64,000 nucleotides of DNA from Desulfolucanica intricata (GCF_001592105.1 NZ_BCWE01000003.1:218600-282599); one strand, 5' to 3'. Counted from the stretch's first letter, positions 42,016 to 51,624 are shown. Made by a program: numbers and translations. Notes: generated by a model not told the origin, from the letters alone.

Positions 42016-43413
42016 ATGGAGATACTGGAAAAAGTTTATGAAACGATTAAAAAATATGATATGGCAAAGCCCGGGGAAAAGCTGGTCATTGGCGTCTCAG
42101 GTGGGCAGGATTCCGTAGTATTAATGGATATGTTATACCGGCTGAGTCAAAAGCTTAACATATCTTTGCATGTAGCTCACTTAAATCACATGTTTCGTGG
42201 AGAGGAATCCCTGGGGGATGCTTGTTTCGTTGAAAAATTAGTTAACAGGTATAATTTACCTGCAACTATTAAGCATATTGATGTTCCGGCCTTCAAGAGA
42301 ATTTCCGGGCTTTCTTCGGAAGCGGCAGCCCGCAAAATACGTTATGATTTTTTTAATGAAGTAGCCCGGAGGGTGGGTGCTGATAAAGTTGCTCTGGCTC
42401 ATCATGCTGATGATCAGGCGGAAACAATTATCATGCATTTTTTAAGGGGTTCGGGATTGGCAGGGCTAAAAGGAATGCTCCCTGTTCGGGATAATTTTTA
42501 TATAAGGCCGCTATTGTTTGTTAGACGTAAAGACATTGAAGAATACCTGCGGGAAAGGAATTTAGCCTACCGGCTTGACAGTTCCAACTTAAAAACGGAT
42601 TATTTTCGAAACAAAATAAGATTGCATTTGCTGCCGGTGTTAGAAAGAGAGTATAATCAAAGTCTGGTTTTTGCCATGACACGTTTAGGAGAGATCTGCC
42701 GGGAAGAGGAACTTTATTTAGAGGGGCAGGCTATTGAAGTTTATAATAAAATAAAACTTAAGAATAAAACCGGAGAAATTGAGCTAAAGCTTAGAGAACT
42801 CTGTCTGCAGCCCAAGGTGCTGCAGCGGCGTATTTTGCGTCAAGCTTGGTATGAAGTTACCGGAGATTATAAAGACCTTGCGTATGAGCATGTAGAAATG
42901 ATTTTAGATTTGTTAAAAAATAATCAGACAGGGGGCATGTTGGTATTACCGAAAGGAGTTAGGGTTAAAAGAAAATACGAGAGTTTGCTTTTTGGGGTTA
43001 ATCATAAAAATGAGGGTATTAAACCGTATAATTATGAGGTTAAACTAAACGGAAAGACTTATATACCGGAAATAAACAAGACGCTGTACACTGAGATTTT
43101 AACAGTGGGAAATTTTACAGGGAAATTTTTGCAGCTGCCTCAAAATGAGGCCTGTGTAGATTTTGATAAGGTTGAACTGCCTCTTATTGTACGTGGGAGA
43201 ATGCCGGGAGACTGTTTTATACCATTAGGCTTGGGTGGTACAACGAAGCTGAAAAAATTTTTTATTAATCAAAAAGTACCACGGGAAGAAAGAGATTTGA
43301 TCCCTATAGTTGTAGGAGGGGATAAAATTATTTGGGTTGGGGGGATGCGAATTGCGGAAAATGTCAAAATTAATAGAGGGACACAAAAAATCCTTTATTT
43401 AAAGTTAAAATGA
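42016..43413 (+). CDS. tilS: tRNA(Ile)-lysidine synthetase
   Basis: Converts cytidine 34 of tRNA-Ile(CAU) to lysidine, changing its codon from AUG to AUA. The PP-loop SGGQDSVVL (about residues 30-38) and the family HLNHMFRGEES, HHADDQAETI and RPLL motifs are in the N-terminal half; the C-terminal TilS substrate-binding domain (about residues 370-465) includes GGTTKLKKFFINQKVPREER. The length of 465 is normal. The ATG follows AGGTGA. As in Bacillus it precedes ftsH, but hprT between them is missing here. Confidence 0.96.
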   Translation: MEILEKVYETIKKYDMAKPGEKLVIGVSGGQDSVVLMDMLYRLSQKLNISLHVAHLNHMFRGEESLGDACFVEKLVNRYNLPATIKHIDVPAFKRISGLSSEAAARKIRYDFFNEVARRVGADKVALAHHADDQAETIIMHFLRGSGLAGLKGMLPVRDNFYIRPLLFVRRKDIEEYLRERNLAYRLDSSNLKTDYFRNKIRLHLLPVLEREYNQSLVFAMTRLGEICREEELYLEGQAIEVYNKIKLKNKTGEIELKLRELCLQPKVLQRRILRQAWYEVTGDYKDLAYEHVEMILDLLKNNQTGGMLVLPKGVRVKRKYESLLFGVNHKNEGIKPYNYEVKLNGKTYIPEINKTLYTEILTVGNFTGKFLQLPQNEACVDFDKVELPLIVRGRMPGDCFIPLGLGGTTKLKKFFINQKVPREERDLIPIVVGGDKIIWVGGMRIAENVKINRGTQKILYLKLK

Positions 43414-43503
43414 AATGAAATGTTTATGTATAAAATGAAGTAGGATAAAATATAGGTAATATACCTCTGAAATTTTAACGGCAGATTGAGAGGAGTGACT
43501 TTG

Positions 43504-45327
43504 TTGAACAAGGTCATAAAGAACCTTAGTATTTATTTACTTATTGTGCTGGTAATTATACTTTTAATCAGGTATGCCTCACCGCAGGATACTCTTGTGG
43601 TACAGCTTCGGTATGACCAGTTTTATAATAACCTCCAGCAGGGGCAGGTAAGTAGTGTGGTTATTCAGACGGATACCGCTATAGATCTTATCAGCGGCCA
43701 GTTAAAAGACGGGACTAAATTTGAAACCAGGGCTGATCGACCGGATCCTGAATTAAAGGATTTGCTGCTGGAAAAAAAGGTTCGGGTTGAATACAAGAAG
43801 CCTCCCCAGCCGGGATGGTGGACCGGTCTCTTAACGACCATGCTGCCTATTCTTGTTTTTGTTTTGTTATTCTTCTTTATGATGCAGCAAACGCAGGGAG
43901 GTGGCAACCGGGTCATGTCTTTCGGCAAGAGCAGGGCCCGGATGCATACTGATGAAAAAAGAAAGGTTACCTTTGAGGATGTGGCCGGGGCAGATGAGGT
44001 TAAAGAAGAATTGCAAGAAGTTGTAGATTTCTTAAAAAGCCCCAAGAAATTTAACGAGTTGGGAGCCAGGATTCCCAAAGGTGTATTGTTATTTGGCCCG
44101 CCGGGTACCGGAAAAACTTTATTGGCCCGTGCGGTAGCAGGTGAAGCAGGAGTACCTTTTTTTAGCATCAGTGGATCTGATTTTGTTGAAATGTTTGTGG
44201 GTGTCGGGGCTTCCCGGGTTCGGGATTTATTTGAGCAGGCTAAGAAAAATGCTCCCTGTATAGTTTTTATTGATGAAATTGATGCTGTCGGACGGCAGAG
44301 GGGTGCCGGTTTAGGTGGGGGGCATGATGAACGGGAGCAGACCCTAAACCAGCTGCTTGTGGAGATGGATGGTTTTAATCCTAACGAGGGAATTATTATC
44401 ATAGCCGCCACAAACCGGCCTGATATTTTAGATCCGGCGCTTTTACGTCCGGGTCGTTTTGACCGGGAAGTTGTTGTCGGTACTCCTGATATTCTTGGCC
44501 GAAAGGAAATATTAAAAGTGCATGCCCGGGGTAAACCCTTTGAGGATGACGTTAATCTGGAAGTTATAGCCCGCCGTACACCGGGATTTACCGGGGCTGA
44601 TTTGGCTAACTTGATTAATGAGGCAGCACTGTTATCGGCTCGCTCTAATAAAAAGAAAATCGGGATGAAGGAATTAGAAGATTCCATTGAGAGGGTTATT
44701 GCAGGACCGGAGAAAAAGTCCAAGGTAATCAGTGAGAATGAGAAAAAACTGGTTTCCTATCACGAAGCGGGTCATGCTCTGGTGGGATATTTGCTGCCGA
44801 CTACTGATCCGGTCCACAAGGTTTCGATTATTCCCCGCGGACGGGCGGGGGGGTATACGCTTCTTTTGCCAAAGGAAGATCGTTACTATATGACTAAAAC
44901 GCAGCTTTTGGATCAAGTTACTATGCTTTTAGGTGGTCGGGTAGCCGAGGATGTTGTACTTAAAGAAATCAGTACAGGTGCACAAAATGACTTAGAGCGC
45001 TCTACGGAGTTAGTTCGAAAAATGATTATGGAATATGGAATGAGTGAAAATCTCGGTCCTCTTACTTTGGGGCGCAAGCAGGGGCAGGTCTTTCTTGGCC
45101 GGGATATATCCAGAGACAGGGATTATGGTGAAGAAGTGGCCAGTGCCATAGATAAGGAAGTGCGGGCCGTTGTTGACCGCTCTTATAGTAAAGCTAAAAA
45201 ACTTTTGACAGAGCATATTAATTCACTGCATCTAATAGCCAAGACTTTAATGGAAAAAGAAACTTTGGAAGCAGATGAATTTGCTCAATTAATGAAAGAG
45301 GCCGGTGAGGAAGCAAACAAGGCATAA
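43504..45327 (+). CDS. ftsH: ATP-dependent zinc metalloprotease FtsH
   Basis: Membrane-bound AAA+ protease that degrades misfolded membrane and regulatory proteins. Two transmembrane segments (about residues 9-23 and 106-127), the AAA module with Walker [15 protein letters not shown] and Walker [10 protein letters not shown], and the zinc-binding HEAGH (about residue 420). The length of 607 is normal for Firmicutes, whose FtsH also influences Spo0A phosphorelay. I chose the TTG at 43504, 7 bases after AGGAGTG; TTG at 43501 and 43486 are also in frame. Confidence 0.97.
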   Translation: MNKVIKNLSIYLLIVLVIILLIRYASPQDTLVVQLRYDQFYNNLQQGQVSSVVIQTDTAIDLISGQLKDGTKFETRADRPDPELKDLLLEKKVRVEYKKPPQPGWWTGLLTTMLPILVFVLLFFFMMQQTQGGGNRVMSFGKSRARMHTDEKRKVTFEDVAGADEVKEELQEVVDFLKSPKKFNELGARIPKGVLLFGPPGTGKTLLARAVAGEAGVPFFSISGSDFVEMFVGVGASRVRDLFEQAKKNAPCIVFIDEIDAVGRQRGAGLGGGHDEREQTLNQLLVEMDGFNPNEGIIIIAATNRPDILDPALLRPGRFDREVVVGTPDILGRKEILKVHARGKPFEDDVNLEVIARRTPGFTGADLANLINEAALLSARSNKKKIGMKELEDSIERVIAGPEKKSKVISENEKKLVSYHEAGHALVGYLLPTTDPVHKVSIIPRGRAGGYTLLLPKEDRYYMTKTQLLDQVTMLLGGRVAEDVVLKEISTGAQNDLERSTELVRKMIMEYGMSENLGPLTLGRKQGQVFLGRDISRDRDYGEEVASAIDKEVRAVVDRSYSKAKKLLTEHINSLHLIAKTLMEKETLEADEFAQLMKEAGEEANKA

Positions 45328-45391
45328 TTGCTTAAAATTAGGGTTATGTTATACTTAAATGTAATAAATTACCTGAAACGGGGGCTTTTTG

Positions 45392-45841
45392 ATGCAGCGT
45401 ACATTTGTTATGGTTAAACCGGACGGAGTGCAGCGAGGACTTGTAGGAAAGATAATTAATACTTTTGAGCAGAAAGGTTATAAAATCGCCGGGTTAAAAT
45501 TAATGCAGATTACACGGGATTTAGCAGAGAACCATTATGGAGAACACCGTGGTAAACCGTTTTTTGAAGCTCTGGTTGGTTACATTACCAGCGGACCGGT
45601 AGTGGCGATGGTACTGGAAGGTAAGGATGCAGTCAGTGCTGCCCGCAATATCATGGGTGCAACCAACCCGGTGCAGGCTGCTCCGGGTACTGTCAGGGGT
45701 GATTACGGGATTGATATCGGGCGCAACGTGGTGCATGGCTCAGATTCCCCGGAAAGTGCGGAAAGAGAAATTAACCTGTTTTTTAGTCCGGAAGAAATTA
45801 TTGAGTGGCAAAGGACGGTTGATCCTTGGATTTACGAGTAG
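45392..45841 (+). CDS. ndk: Nucleoside diphosphate kinase
   Basis: Transfers the gamma phosphate between NTP and NDP through a phosphohistidine. A 149-residue protein with [11 protein letters not shown] and the active-site [11 protein letters not shown] (His about 115); the C-terminal ISEEQ-type segment reads [10 protein letters not shown]. The ATG at 45392 is chosen; the preceding in-frame TTG is adjacent. It has a GGGGG site and follows ftsH by 64 bases. Confidence 0.97.
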   Translation: MQRTFVMVKPDGVQRGLVGKIINTFEQKGYKIAGLKLMQITRDLAENHYGEHRGKPFFEALVGYITSGPVVAMVLEGKDAVSAARNIMGATNPVQAAPGTVRGDYGIDIGRNVVHGSDSPESAEREINLFFSPEEIIEWQRTVDPWIYE

Positions 45842-45863
45842 GCTATATCAGCCTACTTTTTTT
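45838..45863 (+). terminator. Terminator after ndk
   Basis: Stem GTAGGCT / AGCCTAC with a short TATATC loop, then TTTTTTT. Confidence 0.85.
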
Positions 45864-45976
45864 GCTGAAATTGTTTTGCTAAGTACGAAAATTGATATTG
45901 TAAATGAATTATCTTCTACATATAAGACAGTATAAAAGGAGAATATATAAAGAAATAATATAAAGGAGGTAGTTGA

Positions 45977-46102
45977 ATGGATCGAAAAATCAAAGACCAT
46001 CGATTAATTAATAATCAGGGAATGATGGAATTTCGCTCCTTTGAGCGTGATTCCGGGGATTTGGATGATCTTGTAGACGGTTTCTGGATGCCGGACCGTT
46101 AA
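45977..46102 (+). CDS. Micro-gene encoding a 41-residue acidic protein
   Basis: A short frame with an excellent ribosome site (AAAGGAGGT, 45962-45970) 6 bases before its ATG. The 41 residues are polar and acidic: MDRKIKDHRLINNQ at the start, then FRSFERDSGDLDDL, ending FWMPDR. No signal peptide or membrane segment. It is bounded upstream by the ndk terminator and downstream by its own, so it is transcribed alone. I do not recognise a family; it was too short to be expected by length alone. Confidence 0.6.
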   Translation: MDRKIKDHRLINNQGMMEFRSFERDSGDLDDLVDGFWMPDR

Positions 46103-46167
46103 CTATAATTTAAGTCGACGGATTAAAAAGATGAAAGTTAAAAAAATCAATGTAAAGGTTCGTACAG

Positions 46168-46197
46168 AAACGCTCGGGTACGTCCTGAGCGTTTTTT
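46168..46197 (+). terminator. Terminator after the micro-gene
   Basis: Stem AACGCTCgg / ccTGAGCGTT with a TTTTTT run. Confidence 0.8.
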
Positions 46198-46460
46198 CAT
46201 CGTAGGAGATTGTTTTTTTAGGTGTTACGCCGAACAATATTAAGTTCAAGCCAGTTTTCCGGTGTAATTTTTCTACGGGTAATTAATTTTTTGTGAATAT
46301 TAATTATAGATGCAGGATTTTTTGTAAAAGCAAAGAATTCCTGTTGTATGCCAGTTGGTACCAATAGGCTGATTTAATTTACTAAATCTTTTTAATAAAT
46401 TTAAAAATGAAAATATTTGCTTTATATAAGCAGGAAAAATTACTTTAAGAGAGAATATTT

Positions 46461-46527
46461 ACATCTTGTAATAAAGTTTTGGTATGACCGGGGAATTATC
46501 ATTATCCGGTTGAATATTACAGGATGT
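46461..46527 (+). promoter_or_regulatory. Candidate structured leader of fhs
   Basis: ACATCTTGTAAT (46461-46472) pairs with ATTACAGGATGT (46516-46527, one G-U pair); inside it, ACCGG pairs with CCGGT. It lies 57 bases before fhs. No known riboswitch consensus (THF-type included) was recognised. The rest of 46198-46583 is A+T-rich and shows no gene or further clear structure. Confidence 0.4.
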
Positions 46528-46583
46528 ACAAGGTATTTATATACCTTTACAATTTTAACTTAACGAAAGGAGAGGTTTAAAGA

Positions 46584-48287
46584 ATGAAGGTAGTTCCCAG
46601 TGATCTTGAAATCGCTCAAGCGCACAAGTTGGAGCCAATCGTTGACATCGCTGCTAAAATGGGTTTAAGTGAGGATGACATCGATTTATACGGCAAATAT
46701 AAAGCCAAGGTTAATTTGGAAGTCCTGGAAAAATTTAAGGATCGCCCAAACGGTAAATTAATAGACGTAACTGCTATTACTCCTACTCCGCTTGGTGAAG
46801 GTAAAACTGTTACTACCATTAGTTTGACCCAGGGTTTAGGTAAAATCGGTAAGAAGGTAATGTGTACACTGCGCCAGCCTTCATTGGGTCCTGTCTTTGG
46901 TATTAAAGGTGGTGCCGCCGGCGGTGGTTATGCCCAGGTTGTGCCGATGGAAGATATTAATATTCACTTTACCGGTGACATCCATGCTATTGAAACAGCT
47001 AATAACCTGTTAGCTGCTATGATTGATACATCAATTCTGCTTGACAACCCGTTGAATATTGACCCGATGTCCATTATGTGGCGGCGTGTATTCGACCTTA
47101 ATGACCGGGCTCTGCGTGATATCGTAATCGGTCTCGGCGGATCTTTGAACGGTTATCCCCGCCAAACCGGATTTGATATTGCTGTTGCCTCTGAAGTTAT
47201 GGCTATTTTAGCTCTTGCTGATAGCTTAAAGGATATGCGTGAGCGCTTTGCCCGCATTATCTTTGGTTTCACTTATGACGGCAAGCCGTTAACAGCTGAA
47301 GATATTAAAGCAGCCGGTGCAATGACCGTTATCATGAAGGAAGCCATTAAACCTAACTTAGTTCAAACTTTAGAAGGTCAGCCCTGTCTCATGCATGCCG
47401 GCCCGTTTGCTAACATTGCTCATGGTCAAAACTCCGTATTGGCTGACAAGGTTGCTCTTAAGTGTGCTGACTATGTTGTTACCGAGAGTGGATTCGGTGC
47501 TGACATGGGTATGCAGAAGTTTATGGATATCAAGTGCCGTCAGTCCGGCCTGCGCCCGAACTGCGTAGTGCTGACCGCTACCGTAAGATCACTGAAGATG
47601 CATGGTGGTGTTGGTAATATCGTCGCCGGTAAGCCGCTGCCGAAAGAATTAACTGAAGAGAACCTGCCGGCTCTGGAAAAAGGCGCACAAAACATGGTTC
47701 ATATGATCAAGATCGCCAAGGGTTACGGTGTACCGGTAGTTGTATCCATTAACCGGTTCGTCACCGACACTGATAATGAAATCCAGATGCTTAAAGATAT
47801 TGCTATGGCTAACGGTGCATTCGGCGTTGGCGTTAACACTGCATGGTCAGATGGCGGCGAAGGCTGCACTGAAGTAGCTGAGCTTGTTGTTAAGGCTTGT
47901 GAAGAGCCCACTGATTTCAAATTCTTATATCCTGATGATATGTCCATTAAAGAGAAAATTGAAATCATGGCTACCAAGATTTACAATGCTGCCGGTGTTG
48001 TATATGAGCCTGCAGCTGAGAAGAAGATTGCCCAGTTCGAGGAACTCGGCTTAGGTAAGTTACCGATTTGTATGGCTAAGACTCACCTGTCTATCTCTCA
48101 CGATCCGAAGATGCTGGGTGTTCCCAGTGACTATATGTTCCCGATTCGTGATATCCGGGCCTCTGTCGGTGCAGGCTTCCTGTATCCTCTTGCCGGTGCT
48201 ATGCGGACCATGCCTGGTTTGGGACGTAAGCCGTCTGCCATCAATGTTGACATTGATGAAAACGGCAAGATTGTTGGTCTGTTCTAG
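46584..48287 (+). CDS. fhs: Formate-tetrahydrofolate ligase
   Basis: Makes 10-formyl-THF from formate, THF and ATP; key step in the Wood-Ljungdahl pathway and purine synthesis. A 567-residue protein with the ATP-binding PTPLGEGKTVTTIS (about residues 62-75), the family signature RQPSLGPVFGIKGGAAGGGYAQVVPMED and FTGDIHAIETANNLLAA. The length is normal for clostridial enzymes. AAGGAGAGG precedes the ATG. It has a structured leader and ends at a terminator. The codon use looks more G+C-rich than its neighbours, consistent with high expression. Confidence 0.98.
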   Translation: MKVVPSDLEIAQAHKLEPIVDIAAKMGLSEDDIDLYGKYKAKVNLEVLEKFKDRPNGKLIDVTAITPTPLGEGKTVTTISLTQGLGKIGKKVMCTLRQPSLGPVFGIKGGAAGGGYAQVVPMEDINIHFTGDIHAIETANNLLAAMIDTSILLDNPLNIDPMSIMWRRVFDLNDRALRDIVIGLGGSLNGYPRQTGFDIAVASEVMAILALADSLKDMRERFARIIFGFTYDGKPLTAEDIKAAGAMTVIMKEAIKPNLVQTLEGQPCLMHAGPFANIAHGQNSVLADKVALKCADYVVTESGFGADMGMQKFMDIKCRQSGLRPNCVVLTATVRSLKMHGGVGNIVAGKPLPKELTEENLPALEKGAQNMVHMIKIAKGYGVPVVVSINRFVTDTDNEIQMLKDIAMANGAFGVGVNTAWSDGGEGCTEVAELVVKACEEPTDFKFLYPDDMSIKEKIEIMATKIYNAAGVVYEPAAEKKIAQFEELGLGKLPICMAKTHLSISHDPKMLGVPSDYMFPIRDIRASVGAGFLYPLAGAMRTMPGLGRKPSAINVDIDENGKIVGLF

Positions 48288-48306
48288 GATAAAAAATTTA
48301 AATAAA

Positions 48307-48336
48307 GAAAGCCCCAGTTTTACTGGGGCTTTTTTC
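48307..48336 (+). terminator. Terminator after fhs
   Basis: Stem AAAGCCCCAG / CTGGGGCTTT with TTTT as the loop and a T-run. Confidence 0.9.
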
Positions 48337-48374
48337 AACTTTTAAAGTTTATAAATTAACGTTTAGAAAAACTT

Positions 48375-48418
48375 CTATAGTACAAGAAAGGTATCCGGCC
48401 CCTTTTCTTGTACTATAG
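48375..48418. repeat. Inverted repeat of 15 bases between fhs and the DUF134 gene
   Basis: CTATAGTACAAGAAA (48375-48389) and TTTCTTGTACTATAG (48404-48418) are perfect inverted complements around a G/C-rich 14-base loop. No T-run follows on either strand, so it is not an ordinary terminator. Confidence 0.6.
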
Positions 48419-48535
48419 GCAATTGCTTTTAGTAAGAATTAGCAGCACATTTCTTGTCGATAAAAAGTGAAACTATGTCCTTAAATTGCTTGTTTATGAT
48501 ATAATTTAAATATAATAGTGATGGGAGTGCTAAGT

Positions 48536-48970
48536 ATGCCAAGACCACCGAAATGTCGGCAGGTAGAGTTTGTGCCGCATTTAACATTTTTTAAGCCGGC
48601 GGGGGTTCCGCTGCGCGAATTAGAAGAGGTTTGTATTACAGTGGAAGAACTGGAGGCAGTGCGACTTAAAGATTTAGAGGGATTGGAACAAGAACCGTGT
48701 GCTGAAAAGATGGGAGTTTCCCGGCCCACCTTCCACCGGATTGTAACTGCTGCCCGGGCTAAAATAGCTCAGGCTTTAGTTGAAGGAAAGGCTATCCGGG
48801 TAGAAGGGGGCAATTACCGGGTAGTTATGAGAAAAATAGCATGTCCGAGTTGTAAACATGAGTGGGAAAGTCCTTTCCAGCACGGGCGATGTAAGTCTAA
48901 GGTAATAGTAGAATGCCCGAAGTGTGCAGCAAAGTTTTCGGGTAAGCAGGGTGCTGGTAAGTGTGACTGA
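48536..48970 (+). CDS. UPF0251 (DUF134) DNA-binding protein with C-terminal zinc ribbon
   Basis: A 144-residue putative transcription regulator. The DUF134 part has [22 protein letters not shown] and a sigma-type HTH ([21 protein letters not shown]). The C-terminal extension has two CxxC pairs ([10 protein letters not shown] and [10 protein letters not shown]), which probably bind zinc. The ATG at 48536 follows GGGAGTG; TATAAT at 48500 is a plausible -10. It overlaps the HD gene by 8 bases, so the two are cotranscribed. Confidence 0.85.
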   Translation: MPRPPKCRQVEFVPHLTFFKPAGVPLRELEEVCITVEELEAVRLKDLEGLEQEPCAEKMGVSRPTFHRIVTAARAKIAQALVEGKAIRVEGGNYRVVMRKIACPSCKHEWESPFQHGRCKSKVIVECPKCAAKFSGKQGAGKCD

Positions 48971-49454
48971 AACCAGAATAGATTTAATTCTTAAAAACTC
49001 GAAATATTTTGCTTATTTATTCGAAAATTCCAAACGGGAACAAGATCGTCCTTTTTGTAAACATGATTGGCAGCATATGCGGGATGTAGCCCGAATTGCA
49101 TATATACTGGCTTTGGAAAAAGGATTCTTTTTTGCTAAGGATATAATCTATGCTGCCGGGCTACTTCATGATATTGGGCGCTGGAAAGAGTATGACAGCG
49201 GGGAAGATCATGCTCTTACCAGTGCGCACTTAGCGCGGGAACTTCTGGTTGGGGCAAACTATTCAGATGAAGAAATTAAAACAATTGTGCAAGCTATTAA
49301 AGAGCATCGTAAAGGTGGTGCCAATGCCAGCATATTGGGACAGATATTATGCAGGGCGGATGATTTGGCCCGCCCTTGTCTTGATTGTAAAGCCAGAACA
49401 AGCTGTTACAAAATAAATACAATGGAAACGGCAAAACATTACTTGCTTTACTAA
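48963..49454 (+). CDS. HD domain phosphohydrolase
   Basis: A 163-residue metal-dependent phosphohydrolase of unknown substrate. The HD signature is present as [16 protein letters not shown] (about residues 29-44), the paired HD as LLHDIGRW (about 62-69), and EHRKGG near the C-terminus. It ends with a cysteine cluster [10 protein letters not shown]. The GTG start overlaps the DUF134 stop by 8 bases. It lies before the fol genes, but no functional link is known. Confidence 0.85.
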   Translation: MTETRIDLILKNSKYFAYLFENSKREQDRPFCKHDWQHMRDVARIAYILALEKGFFFAKDIIYAAGLLHDIGRWKEYDSGEDHALTSAHLARELLVGANYSDEEIKTIVQAIKEHRKGGANASILGQILCRADDLARPCLDCKARTSCYKINTMETAKHYLLY

Positions 49455-49475
49455 CCATTGAGGGAGGATTATTGT

Positions 49476-50660
49476 ATGGCTGTAACAGTTCGTAATATTA
49501 CTGTGCACAACAAAAAGGAAGCATTAAAGGAAATTACTGCTACCGGGGCAGACGAGTCAGGCTGCCGTTTGATGGCGCCTAAAGCAGTGCATAGATTAAT
49601 TAAGCTTACGGGATTAAGTCCCAAGCAGGCAAACATTATTAAGCAGCAGATGCTGAGTAAAGGAGGCGAAGCGGCTGTTTCCAGAGGTTCGATAGATTGT
49701 TCTTTAGAAGAGGTAACCGTATTAATTATGGGTACCTTAAAGCAGTATGAAGGACTTTTGTCCGTGTTAAAGCTACAGCCTTTTGGCCTACCTAAAATAG
49801 CGGATAAAATCAGAGCCGTTTTGAAAAACCTTGAAGGAAGGCCCCCGTTCGACTTAAATTGCAGGGGAAGAGTTTTACGTTTTGGAGAACGCACTTTGGT
49901 TATGGGAATATTAAATGTAACCCCGGATTCTTTTTCAGACGGTGGTAAGTTTTATGAAAAAGAAAGGGCGGTGGAGCAGGCATTAAGAATGGTAGCTGAA
50001 GGTGCTGATATTATCGACCTTGGTGGAGAGACTACTAAGCCTGGATATACGCCCGTGACTGCTGATGAAGAAATAAAGAGAGTAATACCGGTCTTAGAAG
50101 AGTTGGTTAATAAAATTGATGTACCCATTTCAATTGATACCACTAAAGCAGAGGTTGCCCGCCGTGCTTTGGAAGCAGGTGCTCATATAATAAATGACCA
50201 GTGGTCTTTGCGGGCGGATCCTGATATAGCCTCTGTTGCAGCCCAATACGAGGTACCGTTAATTCTTATGCATAACCAGGAAGGAACCGAATACCACGAC
50301 TTGATGGGAGACATGATCAGTTTTTTTGAAGAAAGTATAGGCATGGCTTTAAAAGCCGGTGTAGCCCGGGAAAAAATCATCATTGACCCGGGTATTGGTT
50401 TTGGAAAAACAGTTGAGCAAAACTTGGAAACCATGAGAAGGCTTGAGGAACTGGATTGTTTGGGACTTCCGGTTTTACTGGGGACATCGCGCAAGTCGAT
50501 GATCGGTAAAACCCTTGATTTACCGGTAACCGAACGGGTAGAAGGTACCGCGGCCACAGTAGCCTTGGGTATAGCTAAAGGTGTAGATATAGTGCGGGTT
50601 CACGATGTAAAAGAAATGGTCCGGGTAGTTAGAATGACTGATGCCATGGTTCGGAGATAG
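49476..50660 (+). CDS. folP: Dihydropteroate synthase with N-terminal extension
   Basis: Condenses p-aminobenzoate with the pterin pyrophosphate in folate synthesis. The catalytic TIM barrel starts near residue 135, with MGILNVTPDSFSDGGKF (about residues 141-157), IDLGGETTKPGY and the C-terminal GTSRKSMIG. About 120 residues precede the barrel (AVTVRNITVHNKKEALKEI...), an extension also seen in other clostridial enzymes; its function is not known. The length is 394 instead of about 270. The ATG at 49476 follows GGGAGGAT. It precedes folB and folK. Confidence 0.95.
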   Translation: MAVTVRNITVHNKKEALKEITATGADESGCRLMAPKAVHRLIKLTGLSPKQANIIKQQMLSKGGEAAVSRGSIDCSLEEVTVLIMGTLKQYEGLLSVLKLQPFGLPKIADKIRAVLKNLEGRPPFDLNCRGRVLRFGERTLVMGILNVTPDSFSDGGKFYEKERAVEQALRMVAEGADIIDLGGETTKPGYTPVTADEEIKRVIPVLEELVNKIDVPISIDTTKAEVARRALEAGAHIINDQWSLRADPDIASVAAQYEVPLILMHNQEGTEYHDLMGDMISFFEESIGMALKAGVAREKIIIDPGIGFGKTVEQNLETMRRLEELDCLGLPVLLGTSRKSMIGKTLDLPVTERVEGTAATVALGIAKGVDIVRVHDVKEMVRVVRMTDAMVRR

Positions 50661-50670
50661 AGGTGTAAGT

Positions 50671-51036
50671 ATGAGCGATAAAATTATCTTAAAGGGCCTG
50701 GAATTTTACGGGTATCATGGTGTATTGTCAGAAGAGCGGCAGTTGGGCCAAAAGTTTATTATTGATTTAGAACTCTTTTTAAATCTTAAGGAATCAGGTG
50801 TTACTGATAACCCTGATTTAACTGTTAATTATGCCCGTGTTTTTGAAGCCGTTCAGGAAGTTGTTACCGGGCGGCCGTCTCTACTTATAGAAGCAGTAGC
50901 TGAATCTATTGCTGCCAAAGTATTAAGCAGCTTTAATGTGGAAAAAGTTTTGGTTCGGGTCAGAAAACCTCAGGCTCCGGTTCCTGGTTGTTTCGAATAT
51001 ATGGCGGTAGAAATAATTCGAGAAAAAGGAGACTAG
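50671..51036 (+). CDS. folB: Dihydroneopterin aldolase
   Basis: Cleaves 7,8-dihydroneopterin to 6-hydroxymethyl-7,8-dihydropterin. A 121-residue protein with the family LEFYGYHGVLSEERQLGQKF (about residues 9-28), TVNYARVF, and the C-terminal KPQAPVPGCFEYMAVEI. The ATG at 50671 follows GAGGTG; earlier in-frame codons overlap folP. It is 10 bases after folP and 2 before folK, a folP-folB-folK operon. Confidence 0.96.
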   Translation: MSDKIILKGLEFYGYHGVLSEERQLGQKFIIDLELFLNLKESGVTDNPDLTVNYARVFEAVQEVVTGRPSLLIEAVAESIAAKVLSSFNVEKVLVRVRKPQAPVPGCFEYMAVEIIREKGD

Positions 51037-51038
51037 CG

Positions 51039-51533
51039 GTGGCAAAGAGGGTATTTTTAGGCGTGGGTTCAAATTTGGGTGATAGTTATAATAATATTCA
51101 AAAGGCAATTAACCTTCTGAATGAAATAAACGGCGTAAAAATTGTAGCCGTAGCCCCTTTCTATAAAACAGCACCGGTAGGCTATTTAGATCAGGACTGG
51201 TTTTTAAACTCAGTCATCGAATGTAAAACAGAAATTCCTCCCCGGGAACTGTTGTATGCTTTACTGGATATTGAAAATAAAATGGGTCGTGTTAGGACCA
51301 TACGCTGGGGACCCAGGGTAGTGGATCTGGATTTATTGATTTATGAAAATGAACGGATTAATGAACCGGATTTGATTGTCCCGCACCCCCGCATGACAGA
51401 GCGGGCTTTTGTAATCGTTCCTCTGGCTGATTTAGCCCCGGATTTAAAAATGCCGGGCGGTCAAACAGCTACCAGCCTGGCAGAACAGCTAAAAAAAGAA
51501 CAACAGATAGAAGAGGTTTTATCCCCCCTTTGA
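51039..51533 (+). CDS. folK: 2-amino-4-hydroxy-6-hydroxymethyldihydropteridine diphosphokinase
   Basis: Pyrophosphorylates hydroxymethyldihydropterin before FolP. A 164-residue HPPK with FLGVGSNLGDSYNNI (residues 6-20), the TIRWGPRVVDLDLLIY signature (about residues 87-102) and the loop LIVPHPRMTERAFV. The GTG at 51039 follows AAAAGGAG. Its end overlaps a terminator. As in Bacillus it follows folB. Confidence 0.97.
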   Translation: MAKRVFLGVGSNLGDSYNNIQKAINLLNEINGVKIVAVAPFYKTAPVGYLDQDWFLNSVIECKTEIPPRELLYALLDIENKMGRVRTIRWGPRVVDLDLLIYENERINEPDLIVPHPRMTERAFVIVPLADLAPDLKMPGGQTATSLAEQLKKEQQIEEVLSPL

Positions 51534-51544
51534 GGGGGTTTTAA
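51523..51544 (+). terminator. Terminator after folK
   Basis: Stem CCCCC / GGGGG with a short CTTTGA loop and a TTTT tail, overlapping the folK end. Confidence 0.75.
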
Positions 51545-51624
51545 TATTTGTAAAAGATTTTTATCATGCTATAACTGAATAGGAAGGGTTTTAGGAGTGA
51601 ATATTAGTCCTAGAGGTGATATAA

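Noticed and set aside
43665..44723. A 352-codon open frame on the minus strand inside ftsH
   Set aside because: It lies wholly antisense to an unmistakable ftsH, is rich in Ser, Lys and Pro as expected of a shadow frame, and has no ribosome site.
46198..46583. A THF riboswitch before fhs
   Set aside because: The conserved THF-I and THF-II core sequences are not found in the leader.
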